From contig NZ_AUHK01000002.1 in NCBI RefSeq assembly GCF_000423145.1, positions 37,972-101,971 of the forward strand: a DNA stretch of 64,000 nucleotides. The letters run 5' to 3'. The notes beneath the pieces are model-generated. The model ran no database searches. It had not been told where the DNA came from and was given only the letters and a program-made list of their open reading frames with translations. A program made the translations under genes and the position numbers. The DNA comes from Helcococcus sueciensis DSM 17243. GTDB lineage: Bacteria > Bacillota > Clostridia > Tissierellales > Peptoniphilaceae. How positions within the stretch are numbered: the first letter of the stretch is position 1; each line of letters starts with the position of its first letter. Below are positions 18,411 to 25,639 of this stretch, piece after piece.

Positions 18411-18439
18411 ATAATACTATGTTTTGAATATATGTTCAA
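18411..18439 (-). promoter_or_regulatory. Repressor promoter
   Basis: On the minus strand, TTGAAC (18434-18439) and TATTAT (18411-18416) are separated by 17 bases, upstream of the repressor gene. The -35 coincides with the GTTCAA arm of operator 1, so bound CI would occlude it. Confidence 0.6.
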
Positions 18440-18450
18440 GTATTTTGAAG
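18434..18450. promoter_or_regulatory. Operator 1 (GTTCAA-N5-TTGAAG)
   Basis: A near-perfect palindrome with the same arm sequence and 5-base spacer as three others nearby. It overlaps the -35 of the repressor promoter. Confidence 0.7.
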
Positions 18451-18475
18451 ATAAATTTATAAAAAGGTAAGAAAA

Positions 18476-18492
18476 GTTCATTATTTTTGAAT
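18476..18492. promoter_or_regulatory. Operator 2 (GTTCAT-N5-TTGAAT)
   Basis: The same spacing as the other sites with an imperfect outer base pair. It lies directly upstream of the rightward -35 box. Confidence 0.6.
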
Positions 18493-18499
18493 AAAAGTG

Positions 18500-18528
18500 T
18501 TGACAAGGTAAAAAAGTTTTGATACTAT
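18500..18528 (+). promoter_or_regulatory. Rightward early (lytic) promoter
   Basis: TTGACA (18500-18505) and TACTAT (18523-18528) with a 17-base spacer. Operator 2 lies just upstream and operator 3 just downstream, the expected layout of a CI/Cro-controlled PR promoter. Confidence 0.8.
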
Positions 18529-18535
18529 ATAAATG

Positions 18536-18552
18536 GTTCAAATAAATTGAAC
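18536..18552. promoter_or_regulatory. Operator 3 (GTTCAA-N5-TTGAAC)
   Basis: A perfect palindrome 8 bases after the -10 of the rightward promoter, covering the expected start site. It sits before the ribosome site of the Cro-like gene. Confidence 0.75.
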
Positions 18553-18567
18553 AGAAAGGGGGATATT

Positions 18568-18783
18568 TTGTATAACTTAAATAAGCTAAAAGGAAGAATA
18601 ATTGAAAAGTTTGGCACTCAAGGAAATTTTGCAAAAGCAATGGGAATGTCTGAACGAACAGTAAGCTTAAAGCTTGACAATCAAGTTGACTGGAAACAAT
18701 CTGAAATAGTTAAAGCTTGTGAATTATTAAAGATTCCAAAAGAAGAAATAGCAGATTATTTTTTTACACTAAAAGTTCAATAA
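18568..18783 (+). CDS. Cro-like HTH regulator
   Basis: A 71-residue small HTH protein (GTQGNFAKAMGMSERTVSLKL). The start is TTG 18568, chosen because AAAGGGGG lies at 18555-18562; an in-frame TTG at 18547 lies inside operator 3 and before the ribosome site. It is the first rightward gene, divergent from CI, so a Cro role is likely. Operator 4 overlaps its stop. Confidence 0.82.
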   Translation: MYNLNKLKGRIIEKFGTQGNFAKAMGMSERTVSLKLDNQVDWKQSEIVKACELLKIPKEEIADYFFTLKVQ

Positions 18784-18791
18784 GATTGAAC
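18775..18791. promoter_or_regulatory. Operator 4 (GTTCAA-N5-TTGAAC)
   Basis: A perfect palindrome identical in arms to operator 3. It lies over the stop codon of the Cro-like gene and upstream of the next ribosome site. It could be a roadblock or looping site. Confidence 0.7.
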
Positions 18792-18804
18792 AAAAGGAGA
18801 CAAT

Positions 18805-18990
18805 ATGAATAAGCAAGATGTAATAGATTACCTAAACTTTAGAAAAAAATTCACTAAATGGGATTGGGCACAATTGAATCATTCAGTAATGTTTAGAGAA
18901 AATGAAAGAGCCGACCAAATAAAATTGGACGACTCGGACATTGAAATTATTTTAGAAAGACTTAAATCTAGTAAGTCACTATCTGAATAA
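18805..18990 (+). CDS. Small early prophage protein, 61 residues
   Basis: Unknown function. A charged, mostly helical protein with one tryptophan-rich segment (KKFTKWDWAQLNHSVMF). It follows the Cro-like gene by 21 bases behind AAAGGAG. Its 3' end overlaps the convergent gene 18968-19207 by 23 bases. Confidence 0.6.
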   Translation: MNKQDVIDYLNFRKKFTKWDWAQLNHSVMFRENERADQIKLDDSDIEIILERLKSSKSLSE

Positions 18991-19207
18991 AAACTGGGTT
19001 TATGCGATAATTCTTTCCTTGATATTCAATATTGACATAATCGAGATATTCATAATTATTATACATATCTCTTTTATATGGAGAAAAGACTTCTGGATTT
19101 TCTTTAAGCCATTGATCAGCAGAAACTCTATCTTCACCAATTTTGACAGTATCATCAGTTGAAAGATTTACCCATTCACCAATTAAACAAGCATAAACAT
19201 ATTTCAT
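18968..19207 (-). CDS. Small prophage protein, 79 residues, minus strand
   Basis: Unknown function. It begins MKYVYACLIGEWVNL behind a strong AAAGGGGG site, which supports translation. It is single and antisense to the early operon, so it may be a lysogen-expressed cargo gene. Confidence 0.6.
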   Translation of the reverse strand: MKYVYACLIGEWVNLSTDDTVKIGEDRVSADQWLKENPEVFSPYKRDMYNNYEYLDYVNIEYQGKNYRINPVFIQIVTY

Positions 19208-19288
19208 AAAATAACCCCCTTTCGATAATACTTGGTGATTAACACCTAAGTAAAGTATATCAAAGGAGTAACTAAAAAAGGAGAAGAT

Positions 19289-19501
19289 ATGAACGAATTA
19301 ATACTAAGTGAAGATTCAACAATAGAACTAAATATAAAAGTGAATGGAAAAAGTAAAAAAGACTTATGTAGAGCTTTAAGCGTTTTACAAGAAAAAATCG
19401 AAAATACAGAAAAAGAAATAATCGAAATAAATACTGCTGGGAACATGCTGATTATAGGGGCGGAAACTGAAACTTACTTTATACCTTTATGGCTTAAATA
19501 A
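19289..19501 (+). CDS. Small early prophage protein, 70 residues
   Basis: Unknown function. Beta strand plus helix arrangement (TIELNIKVNGKSKKDLCRAL). It has a strong AAAAAGGAG site. A hairpin with A/T runs follows directly. Confidence 0.6.
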   Translation: MNELILSEDSTIELNIKVNGKSKKDLCRALSVLQEKIENTEKEIIEINTAGNMLIIGAETETYFIPLWLK

Positions 19502-19526
19502 AAAAAGACTATGAAAAACATAGCCT
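19500..19526 (-). terminator. Hairpin with T run on the minus strand
   Basis: CTATG/CATAG with a 5-A loop. Read on the minus strand it is followed by seven T, so it would end leftward transcripts such as that of the 19869-20378 gene. In the plus direction the tail is weaker. Confidence 0.5.
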
Positions 19527-19596
19527 TAATTTCTTAGATTATTCAAAATCTAAAAAAACAACATCATATTTAGCATTAATGTAGAAAGGAGTGAGA

Positions 19597-19866
19597 ATGG
19601 GAAACTTTTTAGAATTACAAGGCTTTGATAGCTTGCAGGAAGAAAGACATATGGTGAATAAAGACCTAAGTGTAAGGCTTGTTACAACAATGACAACATA
19701 TCCAGTAGCACATAAAGAACTAAAAAAGGCATTTGACGAATTAAAAAAAGCCCTTGAAGCTAGAAAAATAAACTTACAAGAGCTTGATTATTTAGAAAAT
19801 GTAGTTAATAAGCTATTACTAACAACAGTGGTTATCAAGTGCGATGAAAGATATGAAAAAGAATAA
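19597..19866 (+). CDS. Early prophage protein, 89 residues
   Basis: Unknown function. It is mainly helical and charged in the second half (KKAFDELKKALEARKINLQELDYLE). The start is ATG 19597 with GAAAGGAG at proper spacing; the GTG two codons earlier is too close to that site. The stop is 3 bases from the end of the convergent 19869-20378 gene. Confidence 0.6.
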   Translation: MGNFLELQGFDSLQEERHMVNKDLSVRLVTTMTTYPVAHKELKKAFDELKKALEARKINLQELDYLENVVNKLLLTTVVIKCDERYEKE

Positions 19867-19868
19867 AA

Positions 19869-20378
19869 TCATTTATTTATAACATTAAATGCAATATATC
19901 CATTACCGATTTCTTGTGCTGTAAGTTTAGTATTTGGGCCGCTATAAACTTCTTTAACAATTCTATCAGGTGTATTAATTAAAGCTTCTTTGATTTTAGA
20001 TTTAGAGTCTTCAATATCTTCAACATCGAAGCTATATGTAAAAACTCTAATGCCTGATATATCAAAAGGAATTGTATTTTTATCATTGTTAGATTTAATG
20101 ATTATTGTAGGTAAGTTTGACCTGATTCTATAACCTAATTCGTAAAAAACATTTGGGTTTAGATTAGTGATATCCACTATACAATATTTTGATTGGTCAA
20201 GATGTTGATGTATATCATCAGTAATCTTTGTCCCTTGATTTATTTTATCAACTCTAATTAGATTGATTTTTAAGTCGTCGCAAATAGGTTGAAGAATTAA
20301 ACGCATAAGCTTATCAGAACGTATTCTATCTGGAGAGTTGGAGCTCCCAATAGGACAAACTAAAAAACAGGTTTTCAT
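19869..20378 (-). CDS. N-(deoxy)ribosyltransferase/TIR-like protein, possible defence effector
   Basis: A 169-residue single-domain protein. The start MKTCFLVCPIGSSNS, the middle DITNLNPNVFYELGYR with a likely catalytic Glu, and IPFDISGIRVFTY match the nucleoside deoxyribosyltransferase/TIR-like fold. Such domains serve as NAD- or nucleotide-consuming effectors in antiphage systems. It is minus strand, single, with its own AAAGGAG site, set in the early region like a lysogenic-conversion gene. Fold-level call only; substrate unknown. Confidence 0.65.
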   Translation of the reverse strand: MKTCFLVCPIGSSNSPDRIRSDKLMRLILQPICDDLKINLIRVDKINQGTKITDDIHQHLDQSKYCIVDITNLNPNVFYELGYRIRSNLPTIIIKSNNDKNTIPFDISGIRVFTYSFDVEDIEDSKSKIKEALINTPDRIVKEVYSGPNTKLTAQEIGNGYIAFNVINK

Positions 20379-20412
20379 ATAAAACTCCTTTCAAAAATAT
20401 TTCCATAACCTA

Positions 20413-20566
20413 TGTGGATAACTTTGAAATCAAACCAAATGTTGATAACTTTAAGGCGGAAATCAATATATAGTACAGAAAACAAAACTAAACGCAACAT
20501 ATAGTTGTGGATAACTTTATTATATAAGGAGAGAAAAAATATGTCAATAGTACAAAATGTGGATAA
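20413..20566 (+). promoter_or_regulatory. Cluster of four DnaA boxes
   Basis: TGTGGATAA (the complement of the TTATCCACA DnaA box) occurs exactly at 20413-20421, 20506-20514 and 20558-20566. A one-mismatch TGTTGATAA is at 20440-20448. All are in the same orientation. Two thirds lie in the 160-base gap before the next HTH gene and one is inside that gene. It could be a phage origin or a DnaA-responsive promoter. Confidence 0.6.
20468..20505 (+). repeat. Early-region motif copy A
   Basis: ATATAGTACAGA and ACATATAGT are spaced to make a 38-base unit. The same two blocks recur with identical 38-base span at 25922-25959 before ssb. The two ATATAGT cores are about three helical turns apart. Likely a shared promoter or regulator site. 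Confidence 0.5.
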
Positions 20567-20744
20567 GTTAAAAATGTTAAGAGAAAAATCAGGGTTAAGT
20601 CAAGCTAAATTAGCTAAGTATGTAAATATAAGTGAAGCAAGATATCAAAACTATGAAAAAGGAAGAAGAAACATGCCGATTAAATTAGCAAGAAGTATGG
20701 CAGATATATTTGATGTTAACTGGTGGGAATTATATGAAGAGTAG
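20541..20744 (+). CDS. XRE-family HTH protein
   Basis: A 67-residue helix-turn-helix protein (LREKSGLSQAKLAKYVNISEARYQNYEKGRR, read as adjacent segments). The start is ATG 20541 behind AAGGAG; an in-frame start 12 codons earlier falls in the DnaA-box region and adds unlike sequence. Likely an early-gene regulator. Confidence 0.75.
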   Translation: MSIVQNVDKLKMLREKSGLSQAKLAKYVNISEARYQNYEKGRRNMPIKLARSMADIFDVNWWELYEE

Positions 20745-20753
20745 GAGGGAATA

Positions 20754-20948
20754 ATGGAAGAAATAATTATCTCTACAATAACAAGTATCATAACTAGATT
20801 CGTGATAATTAAATTCCATATGAGAAAAATAACTGATTATCATGTAAAAAGAAAGAAAATTGAAGAAAAAGAATTTCAAGAGTTGCTTGAGAATATTAAA
20901 GAAACAACTCTTGAAATCGTGAAAAAAATGTTAGAGACAAACTTTTAA
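20754..20948 (+). CDS. Small membrane-anchored coiled-coil protein
   Basis: 64 residues: a hydrophobic N-terminal segment (residues 3-22) then a long charged helix (residues 25-60). Function unknown. AGGAGG precedes the ATG, and it lies 10 bases after the HTH gene. Confidence 0.6.
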   Translation: MEEIIISTITSIITRFVIIKFHMRKITDYHVKRKKIEEKEFQELLENIKETTLEIVKKMLETNF

Positions 20949-20970
20949 TAAATAGAAAGGAGGGGAAGAG

Positions 20971-21129
20971 ATGAGTAAAGTAATAAAACGAACTGAAATA
21001 AAAATTAAAGTATCAGATGTCAATAAATTAGAGGAGATATTAAAAAAGATAGATAAATTAGAAAAAGAGCACACACTGTCATGTACTCTTTTAATAGAAA
21101 TAGATCCTAATATCTTACTTGCTGAGTAG
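20971..21129 (+). CDS. Small early phage protein, 52 residues
   Basis: Starts MSKVIKRTEIKIKVSDV behind AAAGGAGGGG and ends at TAG 21127-21129. A beta strand, helix, beta strand pattern. Unknown function; similar short proteins are common in Firmicute phages. The end overlaps the convergent 21107-21301 gene by 23 bases. Confidence 0.6.
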   Translation: MSKVIKRTEIKIKVSDVNKLEEILKKIDKLEKEHTLSCTLLIEIDPNILLAE

Positions 21130-21301
21130 ATGGGTTATCTGAAGATAATTCATCAGCCAAAGTCAATATAAAATTAGCGATATCTTTAGCGGTATCTTCT
21201 GGATTAGCGTGATGATTAAATAAGTCATTTTCTAATGCTAATTTACCTAATTCTGAAGCTAAACGCAATGAAGATTCTTTGTTAAATTTTATATTTTTCA
21301 T
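21107..21301 (-). CDS. Small prophage protein, 64 residues, minus strand
   Basis: Unknown function, helical (ESSLRLASELGKLALEN, DTAKDIANFILTLADEL). A very strong AAGGAGGTGAT ribosome site supports expression. Like 18968-19207 it is a single minus-strand insert with convergent overlap. Confidence 0.6.
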   Translation of the reverse strand: MKNIKFNKESSLRLASELGKLALENDLFNHHANPEDTAKDIANFILTLADELSSDNPSTQQVRY

Positions 21302-21391
21302 AATATCACCTCCTTATAATTATTTGGTACTGCAATACCATAATTTAATTATATCAGGAGATAAACAAAATTATATAGAAAGGAGAACACG

Positions 21392-21577
21392 ATGAAAGAA
21401 TTTCTCACAGTCACTACAAAAGAAGCAGCTAAGCTACTTAACATATCAGAGCAAGGGTTAAGATTTGCACTTCAACAAGGCGTATTTCCTTTTGGAGTCG
21501 CAGTTAAACATAAACAAAATTATGAATACTACATTTACAAAGTAAGACTAGAAAAGTACTTAAAGGGGGAATTATGA
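21392..21577 (+). CDS. HTH/excisionase-like small protein
   Basis: A 61-residue protein with a winged-helix style start (TVTTKEAAKLLNISEQGLRFALQQG) as in phage excisionases and MerR-type DNA-binding domains. AAAGGAG precedes the ATG. Function as excisionase or replication accessory is inferred only. The stop overlaps the next ATG (ATGA). Confidence 0.65.
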   Translation: MKEFLTVTTKEAAKLLNISEQGLRFALQQGVFPFGVAVKHKQNYEYYIYKVRLEKYLKGEL

Positions 21578-21714
21578 GAAGAAGAAAAAGACGTAGAAGT
21601 TTAATTGAAAGAATGCATCCAACTTTACAAATATTATCAATATTAATCGGTGGATTTGCATTTGTAGGTTGGAGTATGGCTGGTATTTGGTTTTTATATT
21701 TAATCATGATGTAA
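21574..21714 (+). CDS. Small basic membrane protein, 46 residues
   Basis: The N-terminus is an arginine/lysine cluster (MRRRKRRRSLIERM) followed by one or two hydrophobic helices (residues 18-46). It is translationally coupled to the preceding gene. Function unknown. Confidence 0.55.
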   Translation: MRRRKRRRSLIERMHPTLQILSILIGGFAFVGWSMAGIWFLYLIMM

Positions 21715-21723
21715 GGGGAATAA

Positions 21724-21918
21724 ATGAGCGACAACAAAAATCAAGAAACATTAATTATTAAAAAAGTAAAAACATATGGATCTGGAGAACAAGTATTTAG
21801 ACTACCTTCTGAACTTGCAAAAGAAGTCATTGAGATAGCTGAAAGCACACATAAAACCAATAAAGAAGTACTGTCTGAATTGGTTTCATGGGCTTTAGAA
21901 AGATGCGAAATTCAATAA
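21724..21918 (+). CDS. Ribbon-helix-helix-like small protein
   Basis: 64 residues with a beta strand (EQVFRLPSELAKEVIEIA) and two helices, resembling Arc/MetJ-type DNA-binding proteins. AAGGGGAA precedes the ATG. Likely an early regulator; the family call is tentative. Confidence 0.5.
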   Translation: MSDNKNQETLIIKKVKTYGSGEQVFRLPSELAKEVIEIAESTHKTNKEVLSELVSWALERCEIQ

Positions 21919-21926
21919 TAAAAAAA

Positions 21927-21985
21927 AGAGCTGTCAAAGAGTATTTGACAACTCATGGTTAGTAAAATTCCACTCTTACTAACCT
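21927..21985 (+). promoter_or_regulatory. Two tandem hairpins in an intergenic region
   Basis: TGTCAAA/TTTGACA (with flanking GAG/CTC) then TTAGTAA/TTACTAA, with no T run. They lie between the ribbon-helix-helix-like gene and a small acidic gene. Possibly a processing or translation-control site. Confidence 0.4.
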
Positions 21986-22014
21986 AATTATATCAGAAAT
22001 TAGGAGGAATACAA

Positions 22015-22149
22015 ATGAGAAATTATGAAAGAGATTATGATAATTGGCTTTTTAAACCTTATGACTATCAAGAAGAAGATGAAGAGATGGAAGAATATGA
22101 CGATTCAGATGATAGATACGAATACGAAAGGGATAAAGAGTTATGGTAG
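22015..22149 (+). CDS. Small highly acidic protein, 44 residues
   Basis: Rich in Asp, Glu and Tyr (QEEDEEMEEYDDSDDRYEYE). It starts behind AGGAGG and overlaps the exonuclease gene by seven bases. Such acidic small phage proteins can be DNA mimics, but nothing here shows that. Confidence 0.55.
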   Translation: MRNYERDYDNWLFKPYDYQEEDEEMEEYDDSDDRYEYERDKELW

Positions 22150-23069
22150 AAAAAATTGATACAAGACAAATGAGTCATGATGAATGGTTAAGTACAAGAA
22201 GCAAATATATAGGTGGATCAGATGCTGGAGCTATAGCAGGTCTTAATCCTTGGAAAAGCTTATTAAGTATATATTTAGAAAAAACTGGACAAAAAGAATT
22301 AGTTTCTAAAGATAATGAACGAATGAGAATAGGAAGAGACTTAGAAGATTATGTTGCTAAACGATTTGAAGAAGCTACAGGTAAAAAAGTAAGAAGAAAT
22401 AATTTTATGATGATAAAAGAAGATTTTATGTCAGCAAATGTTGACAGAGAAGTTGTTGGAGAAAATGCAGTTTTAGAATGTAAAACTACTAATTCGTATG
22501 CTAAAGATGACTGGGAAGAAGATAGCATTCCAGTGCATTATGAATTGCAATGTCATCACTACATGATGGTAGGAGGATATGACAAAGCATATATTGCAGT
22601 TTTAATTGGAAATGAAAAATTTGTATATAAAGAGATCCCAAGAGATGAAGATGTAATTAAAATGCTTTATGAATTAGAAAAGAATTTCTGGACTGAAAAT
22701 GTATTAAAAAAACAATTACCAGAAGCTGATGGAAGCGACTCATACTCTGAAGAGTTAAGGCAAAAATATAAAGGCGGAATTGAAGATTCTATAGATCTTT
22801 TAATTGATGAAGAAAGACTTACAAGATTAGAAGAATTAAAGAAAATGGAGAAAGAAATAAAGTCTCAAATTAAAAAGATAGAACAAGAAATTCAAGTAGA
22901 AATGGGAGACTATGAAGTAGCTACTACAGATTCATATAAGTTTACCTGGAAAACTCAAACTAGAACGTCAATTGATACTAAAAAGCTAAGAGAAGAAAAT
23001 CCAAATATATATGATAAATACTTAAAAATAAGCACATTTAGAACATTTAGAACCAATAAAATTAAATAA
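22143..23069 (+). CDS. YqaJ-family viral recombinase/exonuclease
   Basis: A 308-residue lambda-exonuclease-like protein. The N-terminal signature WLSTRSKYIGGSDAGAIAG and the catalytic block (VDREV..ALECKTT, then VHYELQCHHYMMV) match YqaJ. It should resect double-strand ends 5'-3' and load RecT, whose gene follows 14 bases later. The last 90 residues form a coiled coil. Together they form a Red-like recombination pair. Confidence 0.9.
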   Translation: MVEKIDTRQMSHDEWLSTRSKYIGGSDAGAIAGLNPWKSLLSIYLEKTGQKELVSKDNERMRIGRDLEDYVAKRFEEATGKKVRRNNFMMIKEDFMSANVDREVVGENAVLECKTTNSYAKDDWEEDSIPVHYELQCHHYMMVGGYDKAYIAVLIGNEKFVYKEIPRDEDVIKMLYELEKNFWTENVLKKQLPEADGSDSYSEELRQKYKGGIEDSIDLLIDEERLTRLEELKKMEKEIKSQIKKIEQEIQVEMGDYEVATTDSYKFTWKTQTRTSIDTKKLREENPNIYDKYLKISTFRTFRTNKIK

Positions 23070-23083
23070 TAAAGGAGCTTAAA

Positions 23084-23893
23084 ATGGCACAAGCAAAAGA
23101 ATTATTAGAAAACAAAACAAATAATACAGTTAAAAAGTCTGAAAAACAAACAATGGAAAATTTACTAACCTTAATGGCTGATGAGATAAAAAAAGCACTT
23201 CCTGAAAATGTAAAATCTGAAAGGTTTAGAAGAATAGCTTTAACTGCATTTAATGGTAATAAAGATTTACAACAATGTGAACCTACATCATTTTTAGCAG
23301 CAATGATGCAATCTGCACAATTAGGACTTGAACCTAACACACCATTAGGACAAGCTTATTTAATACCTTATAACAATAGCAAGAAAAATATTAAGGAAGT
23401 TCAATTCCAAGTTGGTTATAAGGGAATGCTAGATCTTGCTCATAGGACTAATCAATACAAAAACATTCAAGCAAATATAGTTTATGAAAAAGATGAATTT
23501 GATATTGAATATGGATTAAACCCTAAGCTAAAACATATCCCAAACATGAAAGAAGATAGAGGACAAGCTATTGGATATTATGCAGTTTATAACCTAATAA
23601 ATGGCGGACAAGGTTTTGAATATATGACAAGAGCAGAAGTTGAAAAACATGCTCAAAAGTTTTCTAAAACATATAGAAATGGTCCATGGCAAACTGATTT
23701 TGATGAAATGGCAAAGAAAACTGTACTTAAAAAGGTGTTGAAATATGCTCCAATGAGTACTGAGTTACAAGAAGCAACTGCTATAGATGAAAGAGTTGTG
23801 AATGAAGAAAATATCAAAAGTAAAAATGAAGATAAATTTGTCGATGTAGATTGGTCTTATGTTGATGATGTTGAAGAAGATGTTATTGAGTAG
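23084..23893 (+). CDS. recT: RecT single-strand annealing protein
   Basis: A 269-residue RecT. It contains SAQLGLEPNTPLGQAYLIPY, VQFQVGYKGMLDLAHR and FDEMAKKTVLKKVLKYAPMS, all RecT hallmarks. It anneals complementary single strands generated by the upstream exonuclease. The acidic C-terminal tail is as in other members. AAAGGAG site. Confidence 0.95.
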   Translation: MAQAKELLENKTNNTVKKSEKQTMENLLTLMADEIKKALPENVKSERFRRIALTAFNGNKDLQQCEPTSFLAAMMQSAQLGLEPNTPLGQAYLIPYNNSKKNIKEVQFQVGYKGMLDLAHRTNQYKNIQANIVYEKDEFDIEYGLNPKLKHIPNMKEDRGQAIGYYAVYNLINGGQGFEYMTRAEVEKHAQKFSKTYRNGPWQTDFDEMAKKTVLKKVLKYAPMSTELQEATAIDERVVNEENIKSKNEDKFVDVDWSYVDDVEEDVIE

Positions 23894-23901
23894 GAGCTAA
23901 T

Positions 23902-24084
23902 ATGAAAATAGAATATGAGATTTCAAAAGAATTTATTGAAAATTTAAAATCAAAAATCGAAAGCGGAAAGTTAGGAATAACATATTGTCACGGAGAGTAT
24001 TTTGGTTTTGGGGAAGATTTAGAAGAGTTAGAACAGAAAATCATTGTAAAATTGCTTGAAAACGAAATCGACAGTAGGGAGTAA
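23902..24084 (+). CDS. Small phage protein, 60 residues
   Basis: Unknown function. Sits between recT and the replication gene, with a GGAG-like site and 2 bases to the next ATG. It has one Cys-His pair (TYCHGEYFGFG). Likely part of the recombination and replication operon. Confidence 0.55.
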   Translation: MKIEYEISKEFIENLKSKIESGKLGITYCHGEYFGFGEDLEELEQKIIVKLLENEIDSRE

Positions 24085-24086
24085 GA

Positions 24087-24956
24087 ATGAATACAGATGG
24101 AATGGGGCATATCAGTCTCAATAGAGAGATAAGAGACCATCCTATTTGGAAAGCTGAACCCTTTAGTAAAGGACAAGCTTGGACAGACTTATTAATGCTT
24201 GCCAACTGGAAAGATAATTATGTCTTCGTAAAAAATAAAAACATTTTAGTTAAGAGAGGGCAAAGACTAACTAATGAAGATTTTTTATCAAAAGAGTGGA
24301 AATGGTCAAGAGGGAAGGTTCGAAGATTTTTAGAATATCTCGAAAACGATACAATGATTGAGACAACAAAAAGTACAATATATGGAACAATGATAACCAT
24401 TGTAAATTACGACAAATGGCAAGGTGGCCGAACAACAAATAGTACAACAAACGATACAACAGACGGTACAACTGACGGACAGCAGACGGACAGCAGACGG
24501 TACAAGAACAATAAAGATAATAAAGATAATAAAGATAATAAAGATAATAAGAGTACTCATAGCACTCAATTCGATTATGTCATTTCTGAATGGAATAACC
24601 TGGATAAAAATATACCTAAGATTCAAAACATTAATTCAGGAACTGAAAGATATAAGTTATTAAAAGCTAGAGAAAATGAGTATGGAAAAGAAAACATAGT
24701 AAAAGCCATTAGAAATATAAATAATTCTAGTTTCTTAAAAGGCTATGAGAAATCTTGGAAGATTACATTCGATTGGTTTATAAAGCCTAATAACTTTATC
24801 AAGGTGCTAGAGGGGAATTATGATGATTCAAAAAATCATAATCATATAAATTTACACAGTAAAGATAAAAGAGATGATGTAAAAGAAAAAGAAGCGTTCG
24901 TTCAAATGAAACTAAACCAGAAGTTACCGATAAAAATTAAAAACAAGGAGAAATAG
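24087..24956 (+). CDS. Phage replication initiator/replisome organizer
   Basis: 289 residues. The N-terminal winged helix (HISLNREIRDHPIWKAEPF, DLLMLANWKDN, KRGQRLTNEDFLSKEWKW) is that of phage replisome organizers. A Thr/Asn/Asp-rich linker (about residues 112-155) includes a tandem N-K-D repeat encoded by 9-base DNA repeats. The C-terminal domain (residues 160-245) resembles a DnaD-type fold. It probably binds the phage origin and loads host helicase. Site GGGAG. Confidence 0.75.
   Translation: MNTDGMGHISLNREIRDHPIWKAEPFSKGQAWTDLLMLANWKDNYVFVKNKNILVKRGQRLTNEDFLSKEWKWSRGKVRRFLEYLENDTMIETTKSTIYGTMITIVNYDKWQGGRTTNSTTNDTTDGTTDGQQTDSRRYKNNKDNKDNKDNKDNKSTHSTQFDYVISEWNNLDKNIPKIQNINSGTERYKLLKARENEYGKENIVKAIRNINNSSFLKGYEKSWKITFDWFIKPNNFIKVLEGNYDDSKNHNHINLHSKDKRDDVKEKEAFVQMKLNQKLPIKIKNKEK
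24510..24545 (+). repeat. 9-bp tandem repeat inside the replication gene
   Basis: Four exact units of AATAAAGAT plus a partial one encode the N-K-D linker. Just upstream, GACGGACAGCA is directly duplicated. Changes in copy number keep frame, so linker length can vary; iteron function is possible because phage origins often lie inside initiator genes. Confidence 0.7.
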
Positions 24957-24960
24957 AAAA

Positions 24961-25275
24961 ATGAAAGATCTAAAAGATTTAAGAGATTTGGTTGGATATG
25001 TTTTATTAAACTATCCAAGTACTCGAGATAAAGACGAATTATTGTATCTAGAGATATTAAGGTTAAAAGGATATGAGATGAATGCTGATACTTTTTTGAA
25101 TTATAAAGATTATAACCTTCCTTCATTTTCTTCAATATCTAGAGAAAGAAGAAGAGTGCAAGAAGATGAAAGGCTTAGCAAGCATATTGTTGACTGGAAA
25201 CTTCAATCAACAAAAGCAGTAGAAAAATTTAGAAGAGAATTAGAAAAACAGTATAGAAATTATTATAGGGATTAG
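24961..25275 (+). CDS. Phage protein of unknown function, 104 residues
   Basis: Helical and charged. The middle (FSSISRERRRVQEDERLSK) resembles small phage proteins found next to replication genes. AAGGAG upstream and 4 bases after the initiator gene. Function unknown. Confidence 0.6.
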   Translation: MKDLKDLRDLVGYVLLNYPSTRDKDELLYLEILRLKGYEMNADTFLNYKDYNLPSFSSISRERRRVQEDERLSKHIVDWKLQSTKAVEKFRRELEKQYRNYYRD

Positions 25276-25285
25276 GAGATAGGAA

Positions 25286-25639
25286 TTGAAAAGATATTTA
25301 GACAAAGACGAAGTTCAAGAAACTATAATCAATAATTTCAAATCAGTAAGTGATTTCTGCAGATTTATAAATATATCAAGATCTCATTTTGATGGAATGA
25401 TGAAAAAAAACATATCATGTGGTAAAAAGACATTGAAGAAATTAGAGAAGTTAAAAGATGTATATATAGATGACGTAGAACAGTTATTAGAACCTTTGCC
25501 AATATTGATTGGTGATGAAAAGTTTCAAGAAATAGTCATTACTGATACTCACGATAATTTAATAGCATCTATATCCTATCCAAAGACAATAGTAAACAAT
25601 GATTATAAAATTGAGTACATCCCACTAGATCTAACCTAA
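25286..25639 (+). CDS. Phage protein with HTH-like N-terminus, 117 residues
   Basis: The start is TTG 25286 behind AGGAGAT. Residues 14-60 look like a helix-turn-helix (SVSDFCRFINISRSHFDGMM); the rest has beta strands (EIVITDTHDNLIASISYP). Possible regulator. It overlaps the convergent 25631-25837 gene by 9 bases. Confidence 0.55.
   Translation: MKRYLDKDEVQETIINNFKSVSDFCRFINISRSHFDGMMKKNISCGKKTLKKLEKLKDVYIDDVEQLLEPLPILIGDEKFQEIVITDTHDNLIASISYPKTIVNNDYKIEYIPLDLT

Noticed and set aside
20971..22149. Naming specific small early proteins as anti-CRISPRs or DNA mimics
   Set aside because: Size and acidity alone do not support it, and no known family was recognised.
24330..24663. Overlapping frames on both strands of the replication gene with isoleucine repeats
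   Set aside because: They arise from the 9-bp tandem repeat read in other frames; no ribosome sites.
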